This document shows positions 55,814 through 63,870 of a stretch of DNA of 64,000 bases, in pieces. The notes under the pieces are model-generated. The model had not been told where the DNA came from, searched no databases, and saw only the letters and a list, made by a program, of their open reading frames with translations. The stretch is from CAZKVJ01 sp964556225. Lineage in GTDB: Bacteria; Actinomycetota; Acidimicrobiia; Acidimicrobiales; Ilumatobacteraceae. A program made the translations under genes and the position numbers. Location of the stretch: positions 14,123 through 78,122 of the forward strand of contig CAZKVJ010000017.1 of NCBI GenBank assembly GCA_964556225.1, given 5' to 3'. Each line of letters opens with the position of its first letter. Position 1 is the stretch's first letter.

Positions 55814-56785
55814 TCACGGGTGCAGCAGCACCCGCCCGAATGCCTGGCGGCTCTCGATGTAGCGGTGCGCCTCGCCTGCCTGCGACAACGGGAACACCCG
55901 GTCGATCACGACCTTCAGCTCGCCGGACGCCACCCGGGCGATGAGGCTGTCGATCAGCGGCCGCGTTCGCTCCTGGTTCAGCGCGATCTCGGCACCCAGG
56001 AAGACACCGGTGATGCTGGCGTTCTTCTGCATGATCGGCCAGATCTCCGGTGGCCGCTGCTCACGGCCCGCCCGGCCGACCCAGCTGATGCGGCCCCGGT
56101 AGGCGAGGGCGGCGATGCTCGCCTCGAGCGTCGAGCCACCCACCGGATCCACCACCAGGTCGACGCCGCGACCGTCGGTCAGCCGACGGACCTCCTCACC
56201 CACATCGGCGGACGCGTAGTTGATGCCGTGGTCCATCCCGAGCGGGCGCAGGCGCTCGAGGCGCTCGTCGCTCGAGGCGGTGGCCAGCACCAGCGACGCC
56301 CCGGCCCGCTTGGCCAGCTGGATCGCAGCGATGCCCACCCCTCCGGCCCCGGCCTGGACGAGCACGGTCTCACCCACGTGCAGACGGCCGAACTCGAACA
56401 GGCAGTCCGCCGCCGTGGCGAACTCGATCGGGATCCCCGCCGCCTCATCGAGCGAGAGCGAGTCCGGCACACCGAACACCGCCCCGGCCGGCACACTGAC
56501 CAGCTCGGCGTGGCTTCCGTAGCCCATCGTCGCCACCACCCGCTGCCCACGTTCCCACCCGGTCACGCCCTCGCCGACCTCGCGGATCACGCCCGACGCC
56601 TGGTAGCCGACGACGTGGGGCGTGGTCGCCAGCACCCCACCCTGGCGGTGCAGCAGGTCACCACCCTGGATGCCGACCGCAGCGACCTCGATGATGACCC
56701 CACCGGGGCGCAACGCCGGGTCCGGCACGTCGACGTACTCGAACACCTCCGGCCCGCCCGTGCGGTGGTACGCAGCAGCCTTCAT
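55814..56785 (-). CDS. Zinc-less medium-chain dehydrogenase, NADPH:quinone oxidoreductase-like
   Basis: A 323-residue MDR-superfamily enzyme. The N-terminus MKAAAYHRTGGPEVFEYVDVPDP and GYQASGVIREVGEGVTGWERGQRV are as in quinone oxidoreductases; no catalytic zinc Cys/His set is present. The NADPH-binding Rossmann motif is VLVQAGAGGVGIAAIQLAKRAG. The end, SQAGEAHRYIESRQAFGRVLLHP, is the family's usual C-terminus. Leaderless ATG from TAGGGT. Divergent from the threonine dehydrogenase gene with only 25 bp between start codons. Confidence 0.92.
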   Translation of the reverse strand: MKAAAYHRTGGPEVFEYVDVPDPALRPGGVIIEVAAVGIQGGDLLHRQGGVLATTPHVVGYQASGVIREVGEGVTGWERGQRVVATMGYGSHAELVSVPAGAVFGVPDSLSLDEAAGIPIEFATAADCLFEFGRLHVGETVLVQAGAGGVGIAAIQLAKRAGASLVLATASSDERLERLRPLGMDHGINYASADVGEEVRRLTDGRGVDLVVDPVGGSTLEASIAALAYRGRISWVGRAGREQRPPEIWPIMQKNASITGVFLGAEIALNQERTRPLIDSLIARVASGELKVVIDRVFPLSQAGEAHRYIESRQAFGRVLLHP

Positions 56786-56792
56786 GGCGCGG

Positions 56793-56798
56793 ACCCTA
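56793..56798 (-). promoter_or_regulatory. -10 box (TAGGGT), minus-strand member of an overlapping pair
   Basis: TAGGGT on the minus strand ends 7 nt before ATG 56785. Bases 56797-56798 are shared with the plus-strand box TACCCT. Confidence 0.6.
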
Positions 56799-56802
56799 CC
56801 CT
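56797..56802 (+). promoter_or_regulatory. -10 box (TACCCT), plus-strand member of an overlapping pair
   Basis: TACCCT ends 8 nt before ATG 56811. It shares TA with the minus-strand box, so polymerase can probably open only one direction at a time. Confidence 0.6.
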
Positions 56803-56810
56803 GGGTGCCG

Positions 56811-57767
56811 ATGCGCAGGATCCTGGTCACCGGAGCCCTCGGCCAGATCGGTGCCGAGCTGGTCCCGGCGCTGCGCCACGCCTACGGCGCCGAGAACGTG
56901 ATCGCGTCGGACCTGCGCATCCCGGCGGCGGGCGCAGGAGGTGACGGGCCGTTCGAGTACGTCGACTGCACGCACCTCCGCCAGATCGAGTCCGTGGTGC
57001 GCCGCTACGAGATCGACACCATCTACCACCTGGCGGCGCTGTTGTCGGCGGTCGCCGAGGAGAAGCCGCGGGTGGCGTGGGACGTGAACATGGGCGGCAT
57101 CTACCGGGTGCTCGAGGTCGCCCGCCAGCACGGGTGCGCAGTGTTCCACCCCAGCTCGATCGGCGCCTTCGGCCCGTCGACGCCGAGGGTGGGCACACCG
57201 CAGGACACGATCCAGCGCCCGACGTCGATGTACGGCATCACCAAGGTCTCGGCCGAGCTGCTCTGCGACTACTACGCCACCCGCTTCGGTCTCGACACCC
57301 GGGGGCTGCGCCTGCCCGGGCTGGTGTCGTACGTCGCCCCACCCGGCGGCGGCACCACCGACTACGCCGTGGAGATCTTCCACCATGCCCTCCGGTACGG
57401 GCACTACACGTGCTACCTCCGCCCCGACACGGCACTCGACCTCATGTACATGCCCGACGCCGTGCGGGCGATGATCGAGGTGATGGAGGCCGACGCGGGG
57501 CGGCTGGTGCACCGCAACGCGTTCAACGTCACCGCCATGAGCGTCACGCCGGTCGAGCTGGCGGCGGCGATCACCCGTCACGTCCCCGGGTTCCGGGTCA
57601 GCTTCGAGGTCGACCCCGTCCGCCAGCGCATCGCCGACTCCTGGCCCGCGGCGCTCGACGACACTGCCGCTCGCACCGAGTGGGGCTGGATGCCGCACTA
57701 CGACCTCGACGCCATGACCGCCGACATGCTCGACCAGCTCCGGTCCCGACGCCCCGCCGAGGGCTGA
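56811..57767 (+). CDS. L-threonine 3-dehydrogenase, short-chain (epimerase-like) type
   Basis: A 318-residue SDR of the UDP-galactose-epimerase-like group that oxidises L-threonine to 2-amino-3-ketobutyrate with NAD. NAD motif: RILVTGALGQIGAELVPAL. Also VRRYEIDTIYHLAALLSAVAE, HPSSIGAFGPSTP (catalytic Ser region), MYGITKVSAELL (Tyr/Lys), GLRLPGLVSYVAPPGGGTTDYAVEI and DLMYMPDAVRAM, all as in this threonine dehydrogenase type. The next gene encodes the second enzyme of the same pathway, which supports the call. Confidence 0.92.
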   Translation: MRRILVTGALGQIGAELVPALRHAYGAENVIASDLRIPAAGAGGDGPFEYVDCTHLRQIESVVRRYEIDTIYHLAALLSAVAEEKPRVAWDVNMGGIYRVLEVARQHGCAVFHPSSIGAFGPSTPRVGTPQDTIQRPTSMYGITKVSAELLCDYYATRFGLDTRGLRLPGLVSYVAPPGGGTTDYAVEIFHHALRYGHYTCYLRPDTALDLMYMPDAVRAMIEVMEADAGRLVHRNAFNVTAMSVTPVELAAAITRHVPGFRVSFEVDPVRQRIADSWPAALDDTAARTEWGWMPHYDLDAMTADMLDQLRSRRPAEG

Positions 57768-57786
57768 CCCCCGAAGAGGTGCCGAC

Positions 57787-59022
57787 GTGCCCACCGACCG
57801 ACTCGACGCCGTGCTGGCCGCCCAGCTCGCCGCACTCGACGAGCGCGGCACCCACAAGCGCGACGAGCCCGTCGTCACCGCAGTCATCCCGGGCCGCGGC
57901 GACCAGGGTCCCCGCTACCTCCTCGCCGGCGAGGGGGACCGGCCGTTCCTGCGGATGAACTCCAACGGCTATCTCGGGATGGCCCTTCTCGACACGGTCC
58001 GCCGGGCGGAGGAGGATGCCGTGCGCCGGTTCGGGACCGGCCCGCAGGCGGTGCGGTTCATCAGCGGAACGTATGGGCTGCACACCGAGCTCGAGTCCCG
58101 GTTGGCGGCGTTCCACGGGCGTGAGGCCGCCATGCTGTTCAGCTCGGCCTACGCCTGCATGCTCGGCGTGCTGCCGGCGCTGGTGGGCCCGGAGACCGCG
58201 GTGGTCAGCGACGAGCTCAACCACAACTGCATCATCACGGCGATCCGCCTGGCCCAGCCGGCGCACCGGGTCGTGTACCCGCACAACGACGTCGGCCGGC
58301 TCGAAGCCGCGCTCGCCGGCGTCCCCGACTCGTGTGCGCGGGTGCTGGTCGTCACGGACGGCGTCTTCAGCATGCGCGGCGACCACGCCCCGCTCGGGCC
58401 GATCATGGAGCTCGCCCACCGCCACGACGCCCGCTTCGCCGAGAACGTGGCCGTGCTCGTCGACGACTCCCACGGCGTCGGCGCGTTCGGCCCCAGCGGA
58501 CGCGGGACGGAGGAGGTCACCGGGGCGCGCGGCGACCTGTTGGTCGGCACACTCGGCAAGGCGCTCGGCGTGAACGGCGGCTACGTGGTGGGCAATCGCA
58601 CGCAGGTGGACCTGCTCCGAGAGACGGCGACGACGTACGTGTACTCCAACCCGATCACACCCGCCGAGGCCGCCGCCGCACTGGCCGCGCTCGACACCGT
58701 CGACGGGCCGGTGGGCGTCGAGCTCCTCCTCCGGCTGCGCGCCGCCACGGCCCGCCTCCGTGCCGGCATGGTCGCGCTCGGCTTCGAGACGATCGACGGC
58801 GAGCATCCCGTCGTGCCCCTCCTGGTGCGTGACACGACGAAGGTCCGCGAGCTCGTCACCCATCTGCGCGACCACGGGATCCTGGCCACCGGCCTGGCGC
58901 ATCCGGTGGTCCCGAAGGGTGAGGAGGAGATCCGCTTCCAGGTCGCGGCCGACCACACCGACGCCGACATCGACGCCGTGCTCGACGCGCTCGACGCGTT
59001 CCCCTGGCGTCCGAGCCGTTGA
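57787..59022 (+). CDS. kbl: 2-amino-3-ketobutyrate CoA ligase-like (glycine C-acetyltransferase)
   Basis: A 411-residue alpha-oxoamine synthase. Features: FLRMNSNGYLGMA, GTGPQAVRFISGTYGLHTELE, DELNHNCIITAIRLA, VLVDDSHGVGAFGPSGRG and the PLP lysine in VGTLGKALGVNGGYVVG. These fit KBL, which cleaves aminoketobutyrate with CoA to glycine and acetyl-CoA; biotin or ALA synthase is less likely given the upstream threonine dehydrogenase, 19 nt away. GTG start with GAAGAGGTG upstream. Confidence 0.9.
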   Translation: MPTDRLDAVLAAQLAALDERGTHKRDEPVVTAVIPGRGDQGPRYLLAGEGDRPFLRMNSNGYLGMALLDTVRRAEEDAVRRFGTGPQAVRFISGTYGLHTELESRLAAFHGREAAMLFSSAYACMLGVLPALVGPETAVVSDELNHNCIITAIRLAQPAHRVVYPHNDVGRLEAALAGVPDSCARVLVVTDGVFSMRGDHAPLGPIMELAHRHDARFAENVAVLVDDSHGVGAFGPSGRGTEEVTGARGDLLVGTLGKALGVNGGYVVGNRTQVDLLRETATTYVYSNPITPAEAAAALAALDTVDGPVGVELLLRLRAATARLRAGMVALGFETIDGEHPVVPLLVRDTTKVRELVTHLRDHGILATGLAHPVVPKGEEEIRFQVAADHTDADIDAVLDALDAFPWRPSR

Positions 59023-59720
59023 CGTCCCTTCGCGACACCCTCGGCACGTACCCCCTCGTGGCTGCGCTCGTCACGCCGGCCCACGCCGCCCGCCACGAGG
59101 AGCTGACCTGGCGCCTCCTCGCCGAGCTGCGCTGGGAGGCGGCACGCGACTTCACGCTCACGGAGGAGATGCGGGTCCTGATCGCGGCGCACGGCGCCCT
59201 GCTCGTGCTGGAGCTGGACGCCGACTGGTACCGGGAGGTCGGCTCGATCATCGTGCACCCCACCACCATGGTGCTGCGCGGCCCACGAGGCGGACCAGTG
59301 CCGGGGGTGATGACCGACAGCCCCATGCCGGTCCTGGGCCAGGCCCAGCACGGCCGGAGCCCCGTCGTGATCGCCTGGGATGCGGCGCGGCGCGACGCGG
59401 CCCACCCCGAGCGGGGTCAGAACGTGGTGCTCCACGAGCTCGCCCACAAGCTCGACCTCCTCGACGGCGTGCTCGACGGCACACCGCCGCAGTCGGACCC
59501 CGCCGTGCTCGAGCGGTGGGTCCAGGTGTGCACGGCGGAGTACGAGCGGGTTCGCTCGGGCGGGCCGAGCCTGCTGCGCGACTACGCCGGCACCAACCCG
59601 GGAGAGTTCTTCGCGGTGGCGACGGAGGTGTTCTTCTGCCGCCCCCGGGAGCTGTCAGCGCTCCACCCGGCGCTGTACGGCGTGCTGCGGGACTTCTACC
59701 GCCAAGACCCCGGCGCCTGA
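59019..59720 (+). CDS. MtfA-like zinc peptidase (M90 family)
   Basis: A 233-residue protein of the MtfA/M90 family, which in E. coli links to control of the glucose regulator Mlc. The zinc motif is NVVLHELAHKLDLLDG, with a third ligand in GEFFAVATEVFFCRP. The N-terminal helix set LRWEAARDFTLTEEMRVLIAAHGALLVLELDADWY is also family-like. TTG 59019 gives a 4-bp TTGA overlap with kbl. No Mlc-type gene is close. Confidence 0.88.
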   Translation: MTSLRDTLGTYPLVAALVTPAHAARHEELTWRLLAELRWEAARDFTLTEEMRVLIAAHGALLVLELDADWYREVGSIIVHPTTMVLRGPRGGPVPGVMTDSPMPVLGQAQHGRSPVVIAWDAARRDAAHPERGQNVVLHELAHKLDLLDGVLDGTPPQSDPAVLERWVQVCTAEYERVRSGGPSLLRDYAGTNPGEFFAVATEVFFCRPRELSALHPALYGVLRDFYRQDPGA

Positions 59721-59733
59721 GCGGTGGTCGCGG

Positions 59734-60408
59734 TCACGGTGAGCGCTGGATGTCGACGACGACCCGCGTTGGGTTGCTGAGCACCATCACCTCGAAGGGG
59801 CGCTCGCGGTCGAGGCCGACGGCCCAGGTGTGCATCCCTTCGAAGTTGTGGGTCAGGTACAGCTGCTGGATCACGCCGTCACCGCCGACGGCGATGTCCG
59901 TCGGACCCAGGTAGCCGGTTCCCTCCATCGTGGTCATCCACGCCTCGACCGTGATCAGCAGGTTGGCGTCACCCTCCAGATCGACGAACTGCTCGCCGGA
60001 CTCGCCCACGTCGATCGGGTCGTCCTGGTAGCGCACCCAGTAGCCGGGCGAGCGGGCCGGGAACGGGTGGTCGCTCGGCTGCAGCCCGATCACGACCCGG
60101 TCGTAGCAGTCGTGGACACCAACGCGGATGTCCTTGCCGATCTCGGAGGTCAGCGCTCCGGGGAAGTCCGCCGCCTGTTGCTCGGTCGTGTCACCGACGG
60201 GCGCGCACGCCGCAGTGGAGGTGGTCGACGCCGCCGTCGTCGATGGGGCGACGCTCGTGGTCGGTGCCACCGACGTGGTCGGCGGCGCGACGGTGGTCGT
60301 CGCGGCCGGAGCCGTCGTGGGCTCGGATGCGGTGGCGTCCGTCGTCCCATCGTCGCCACCGCACCCGGCGATCACGATCGCCACGATCGCCAAGACCGTG
60401 AGCCTCAC
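59734..60408 (-). CDS. AMIN-like-domain lipoprotein
   Basis: A 224-residue exported protein. VRLTVLAIVAIVIAGCGG is a lipoprotein signal (lipobox VIAGC), then a Thr/Ala/Pro linker to about residue 65. The C-terminal domain, with IRVGVHDCYDRVVIGLQ, GYWVRYQDDPID, LLITVEAWMTTMEGTGYLGP and PFEVMVLSNPTRVVVDIQ, follows the AMIN-like pattern found in envelope lipoproteins that contact polysaccharide. GTG 60408 is 6 nt after GATACT. A longer in-frame extension past 61000 is antisense to the acyl-CoA dehydrogenase and not real. Confidence 0.8.
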   Translation of the reverse strand: MRLTVLAIVAIVIAGCGGDDGTTDATASEPTTAPAATTTVAPPTTSVAPTTSVAPSTTAASTTSTAACAPVGDTTEQQAADFPGALTSEIGKDIRVGVHDCYDRVVIGLQPSDHPFPARSPGYWVRYQDDPIDVGESGEQFVDLEGDANLLITVEAWMTTMEGTGYLGPTDIAVGGDGVIQQLYLTHNFEGMHTWAVGLDRERPFEVMVLSNPTRVVVDIQRSP

Positions 60409-60414
60409 GAGGTC

Positions 60415-60420
60415 AGTATC
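60415..60420 (-). promoter_or_regulatory. -10-like box (GATACT) of a leaderless promoter
   Basis: GATACT on the minus strand ends 6 nt before GTG 60408. The first base differs from the usual T. Confidence 0.35.
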
Positions 60421-60558
60421 CGCCCCGCTCTCCGTGCGCCTCACGGGTCGAAGGTCACCTCGCCGGCGGCATCCGGCACGCCGCGCGACGGGTCGTTGCG
60501 ACTCGCCGTGAACGGACCGACGAGGGCTAGGTTCCGCCCCGACCCCGGGGAGGCCACC

Positions 60559-61827
60559 ATGGATTTCGAGCTGCCTGCCGAGCTTGCCGACTACCTGGTC
60601 GAGCTCGACGAGTTCATCGCGCGCGAGATCAAGCCGCTCGAGGAGCAGGACGACAACATCCGCTTCTTCGACCACCGCCGCGAGCACGCTCGCACCGACT
60701 GGGACAACCGAGGGTTGCCCCGGGCCGAGTGGGAGGCGCTGCTCGCTGAGGCACGCCGGCGAGCCGACGCCGCCGGCCACTACCGCTACCCGTTCCCGAA
60801 GGAGTACGGCGGGCGCGACGGCACCAACCTGGGCATGGCCGTCATCCGCGAGCACCTGGCCCGCAAGGGCCTCGGCCTGCACTGCGATCTGCAGAACGAG
60901 CACTCGATCGTCGGCAACAACGTCGGCCTGCTGCTGATGCTCAGCTACGGCACCGACGAGCAGAAGGCCGAGTGGATCGAGCACCTCGCCGCCGGCACGC
61001 GCGGGTTCGCGTTCGGCATCACCGAGCCCCAGCACGGCTCGGACGCCACCCACATGGAGACCACCGCCGTACGGGACGGCGACGAGTGGGTCATCAACGG
61101 CGAGAAGACGTGGAACACCGGCATCCACCGCGCGTCCCACGACCTGATCTTCGCCCGCACCAGCGGCGCGGCCGGTGACGCCCTCGGCATCACGGCGTTC
61201 CTCGTGCCGGCGGACTCGCCGGGCTTCGAGGTCGTCGAGTACCTGTGGACGTTCAACATGCCCACCGACCATGCGCACGTTCGGCTCACGAACGTGCGCG
61301 TCCCCCACACCGCCATCTTCGGGGGCGAGGGCCGCGGCCTCCAGGTGGTGCAGCACTTCTTCAACGAGAACCGGATCCGCCAGGCGGCGTCCAGCCTGGG
61401 CGCCGCCCAGTACTGCGTCGACCGGGCGGTCGAGTACGCGAAGGAGCGCAAGCCCTTCGGCAAGCCGCTGGCGACGAACCAGGGAATCCAGTTCCCGCTC
61501 GTCGAGCTGCACACCCAGTGCGAGATGTTGCGAGCACTCATCCACAAGACGGCGTGGTCGATGGACCGCTACGGCGCGTTCTCGCAGAGCGAGCGGGTGT
61601 CGATGTGCAACTACTGGGCCAACCGACTGTGCTGCGAGGCCGCCGACCAGGCGATGCAGGTCCACGGCGGCCTCGGGTACTCCCGGTACATGCCCTTCGA
61701 GCACATCTACCGTCACCACCGCCGGTACCGCATCACCGAGGGAGCGGAGGAGATCCAGATGCGACGGGTCGCCGGGTATCTGTTCGGGTTCATGTCCCAG
61801 AGGGCCCCCAAGGGCGTGGAGGGCTGA
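60559..61827 (+). CDS. Acyl-CoA dehydrogenase family protein
   Basis: A 422-residue flavin acyl-CoA dehydrogenase. FAD/substrate parts: GFAFGITEPQHGSDATHMETTAV, WVINGEKTWNTGIHRASHDLIFART, VEYAKERKPFGKPLATNQGIQFPLVE, MQVHGGLGYSRYMPFEHIYRHHRRYRITEGAEEIQ. The Glu of ITEGAEEIQ is at the usual catalytic-base position. The N-terminus is longer and more charged than in short-chain enzymes. ATG 60559 has GGGGAGG upstream; TAGGTT at 60528-60533 is a likely -10 box. Four nt separate it from the monooxygenase gene, implying one pathway. Confidence 0.92.
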   Translation: MDFELPAELADYLVELDEFIAREIKPLEEQDDNIRFFDHRREHARTDWDNRGLPRAEWEALLAEARRRADAAGHYRYPFPKEYGGRDGTNLGMAVIREHLARKGLGLHCDLQNEHSIVGNNVGLLLMLSYGTDEQKAEWIEHLAAGTRGFAFGITEPQHGSDATHMETTAVRDGDEWVINGEKTWNTGIHRASHDLIFARTSGAAGDALGITAFLVPADSPGFEVVEYLWTFNMPTDHAHVRLTNVRVPHTAIFGGEGRGLQVVQHFFNENRIRQAASSLGAAQYCVDRAVEYAKERKPFGKPLATNQGIQFPLVELHTQCEMLRALIHKTAWSMDRYGAFSQSERVSMCNYWANRLCCEAADQAMQVHGGLGYSRYMPFEHIYRHHRRYRITEGAEEIQMRRVAGYLFGFMSQRAPKGVEG

Positions 61828-61831
61828 GATC

Positions 61832-63805
61832 ATGTCGAGCACCACCATCGGAAGCGCCGCTTCTCCGAGCCCCTTCGTCGCCGCCATCGAGCCGATCACG
61901 GCGACCGACGACGAGATCCGCGAGGCGTTGGAGGCCGCAGCGCTTCCGCCGCTGCTGGCCGCCCTCGCCTACCTCACCGGCGACCTGTCGCTGCTGCGCC
62001 AGGACCTGCAGGCGGACCCTCTCCTCGCCTCGATGCCCCAGGGCGGGCTCACCGATGAGCAGCAGGCGGCCATCCGCTCAATCGCGCTCGACGTGCTGAT
62101 CCGCTTCCGCGACGGCGGGTCGCAGCCGGCACCGGCACCCACGGACGCCGACCTGCTGCGGATCATGGAGTACGCCGTCGGCGAGACCGGGATGGAGGCC
62201 TACCTGCCGTTGCTCGAGGAGGAGATGGCCTTCCGTGGCGAGGACCGTCGGGCCCCCACCTGGCGCGCCGCTGATCTGGCGCCCGACGTCGGCTTCGAGG
62301 TGCTCGTGATCGGGGCCGGGATGTCCGGGCTGCTCGCTGCCCACCGCCTGCAGCAGGCCGGGGTCGCCGTCACCGTCGTCGACAAGAACGAAGACGTCGG
62401 TGGCACCTGGTGGGAGAACACCTACCCCGGGTGCCGGGTCGACAACCCGAACCACAACTACAGCTACTCGTTCGCCCAGCGCCACGACTGGCCGTACCAC
62501 TACTCCACTCACGACGTGCTGCAGCAGTACTTCGCCGACTGCGCCGACGCGTTCGACCTGCGCCGGCACATCCGGTTCGGCGTCGAGGTCGTCTCGGCGA
62601 CGTGGTCCGAGTCCGACCAGCGATGGTCGGTCCGACTGCGCGATCGCTCCGGCGCGGAGGACACCGTCATCGTCAACGCCATCGTCAGCGCCGTCGGTCA
62701 GCTCAACCGGCCGAAGTGGCCCGACATCACCGGACGCGAGACGTTTGCCGGGCCGAGCTTCCACTCCGCCCAGTGGGACCACGGCGTCGACCTGCGGGGC
62801 AAGCGGGTGGCCGTCATCGGTACGGGAGCGAGCGCCATGCAGTTCATCCCGGAGATCGCACCCGACACCGGGGAGCTGTTGGTGTTCCAGCGCACCCCTG
62901 CGTGGATGGGACCGACCCCCGACTACCACGACGCCGTGGCGCCGGGGCTGCGCTGGCTCTACGCGCACGTTCCCGGCTACAGCGAGCTGCACCGGTTCCA
63001 CATCTTCTGGCGGATGGGCGACGGCGCGTTGGCGTCCGTGCGGGTCGATCCCGCCTGGTCGTCACCGGGCGACTCGGTCAGCGAGCTGAGCGAGATGGCC
63101 CGCCTCCTGCTGGTCGCCTACATCTCCGAGGAGTTCGCCGACCGCCCGGACCTGCTCGCCCACGTGATCCCGAAGTACCCGGTGGGAGCGAAGCGGATGA
63201 TCCGCGACAACGGGGTGTGGGCCCGCACGCTCAAGCGCGACAACGTGCGCCTCGTGGTCGATCCCATCCGGGAGATCACCCCGACCGGCATCGTCACCGC
63301 CGACGGCGTCGAGCACACCGTCGACGTGTTGATCTACGGCACCGGGTTCGAGGCGTCGAAGTTCCTCACGCCGATGAAGGTGACCGGTCGGGGCGGGGTC
63401 GACCTGCACGAGATGTGGGCCGGCGACGCCCGGGCCTACCTCGGCGTGACCATCCCGCACTTCCCGAACCTGTTCTGCCTCTACGGCCCGAACACGAACA
63501 TCGTCATCAACGGCAGCATCATCTACTTCTCCGAGTGCGGCGTGCGGTACCTCGTCGACTGCATCCGGCTGCTGCTCGAGAGCCGGGCGGCGTCGATCGA
63601 GGTGCGTGAGGACGTCCACGACGAGTTCAACGCCCGCGTCGACGCCGAGAACCGATCGATGGCGTGGGGCTGGAGCGACGTGAACAGCTGGTACAAGAAC
63701 GACCTCGGCCGGGTCGCCCAGAACTGGCCGTTCACCCTGTTGGAGTACTGGCAGCGAACCCTGCGCGCCGACCCCGCCGATTACGTCGTCCACCCCCGCC
63801 CCTGA
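61832..63805 (+). CDS. Baeyer-Villiger monooxygenase, 4-hydroxyacetophenone monooxygenase type
   Basis: A 657-residue FAD/NADPH monooxygenase that should insert oxygen next to a ketone. Residues 1-150 are the extra helical N-terminus seen in HAPMO-type enzymes. FAD site VLVIGAGMSGLLAAHRL (about 158-174), DVGGTWWENTYPGCRVDNPNH, the BVMO fingerprint FAGPSFHSAQW (FxGxxxHxxxW, 305-315), NADPH site VAVIGTGASAMQFIPEI, and VDVLIYGTGFEASKFL. Co-transcribed with the acyl-CoA dehydrogenase. The ketone is unknown (steroid, terpenoid or aromatic are all possible). A strong hairpin follows the stop. Confidence 0.93.
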   Translation: MSSTTIGSAASPSPFVAAIEPITATDDEIREALEAAALPPLLAALAYLTGDLSLLRQDLQADPLLASMPQGGLTDEQQAAIRSIALDVLIRFRDGGSQPAPAPTDADLLRIMEYAVGETGMEAYLPLLEEEMAFRGEDRRAPTWRAADLAPDVGFEVLVIGAGMSGLLAAHRLQQAGVAVTVVDKNEDVGGTWWENTYPGCRVDNPNHNYSYSFAQRHDWPYHYSTHDVLQQYFADCADAFDLRRHIRFGVEVVSATWSESDQRWSVRLRDRSGAEDTVIVNAIVSAVGQLNRPKWPDITGRETFAGPSFHSAQWDHGVDLRGKRVAVIGTGASAMQFIPEIAPDTGELLVFQRTPAWMGPTPDYHDAVAPGLRWLYAHVPGYSELHRFHIFWRMGDGALASVRVDPAWSSPGDSVSELSEMARLLLVAYISEEFADRPDLLAHVIPKYPVGAKRMIRDNGVWARTLKRDNVRLVVDPIREITPTGIVTADGVEHTVDVLIYGTGFEASKFLTPMKVTGRGGVDLHEMWAGDARAYLGVTIPHFPNLFCLYGPNTNIVINGSIIYFSECGVRYLVDCIRLLLESRAASIEVREDVHDEFNARVDAENRSMAWGWSDVNSWYKNDLGRVAQNWPFTLLEYWQRTLRADPADYVVHPRP

Positions 63806-63824
63806 GCGCGTCGCGTTTGGTCGA

Positions 63825-63849
63825 TTTTGCCGCATTTAAGGCGGCAAAA
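63825..63849 (+). terminator. Rho-independent-type terminator after the monooxygenase gene
   Basis: TTTTGCCGC and GCGGCAAAA form a perfect 9-bp stem with a 7-nt loop, 20 bp after the stop. Since the arms carry T and A runs, it can work in both directions. Confidence 0.75.
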
Positions 63850-63851
63850 AG

Positions 63852-63866
63852 CCCCAACCGATGGGG
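63852..63866. repeat. Small second hairpin
   Basis: CCCCA-ACCGA-TGGGG forms a 5-bp stem directly after the terminator. Probably part of the termination region. Confidence 0.35.
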
Positions 63867-63870
63867 TGGC

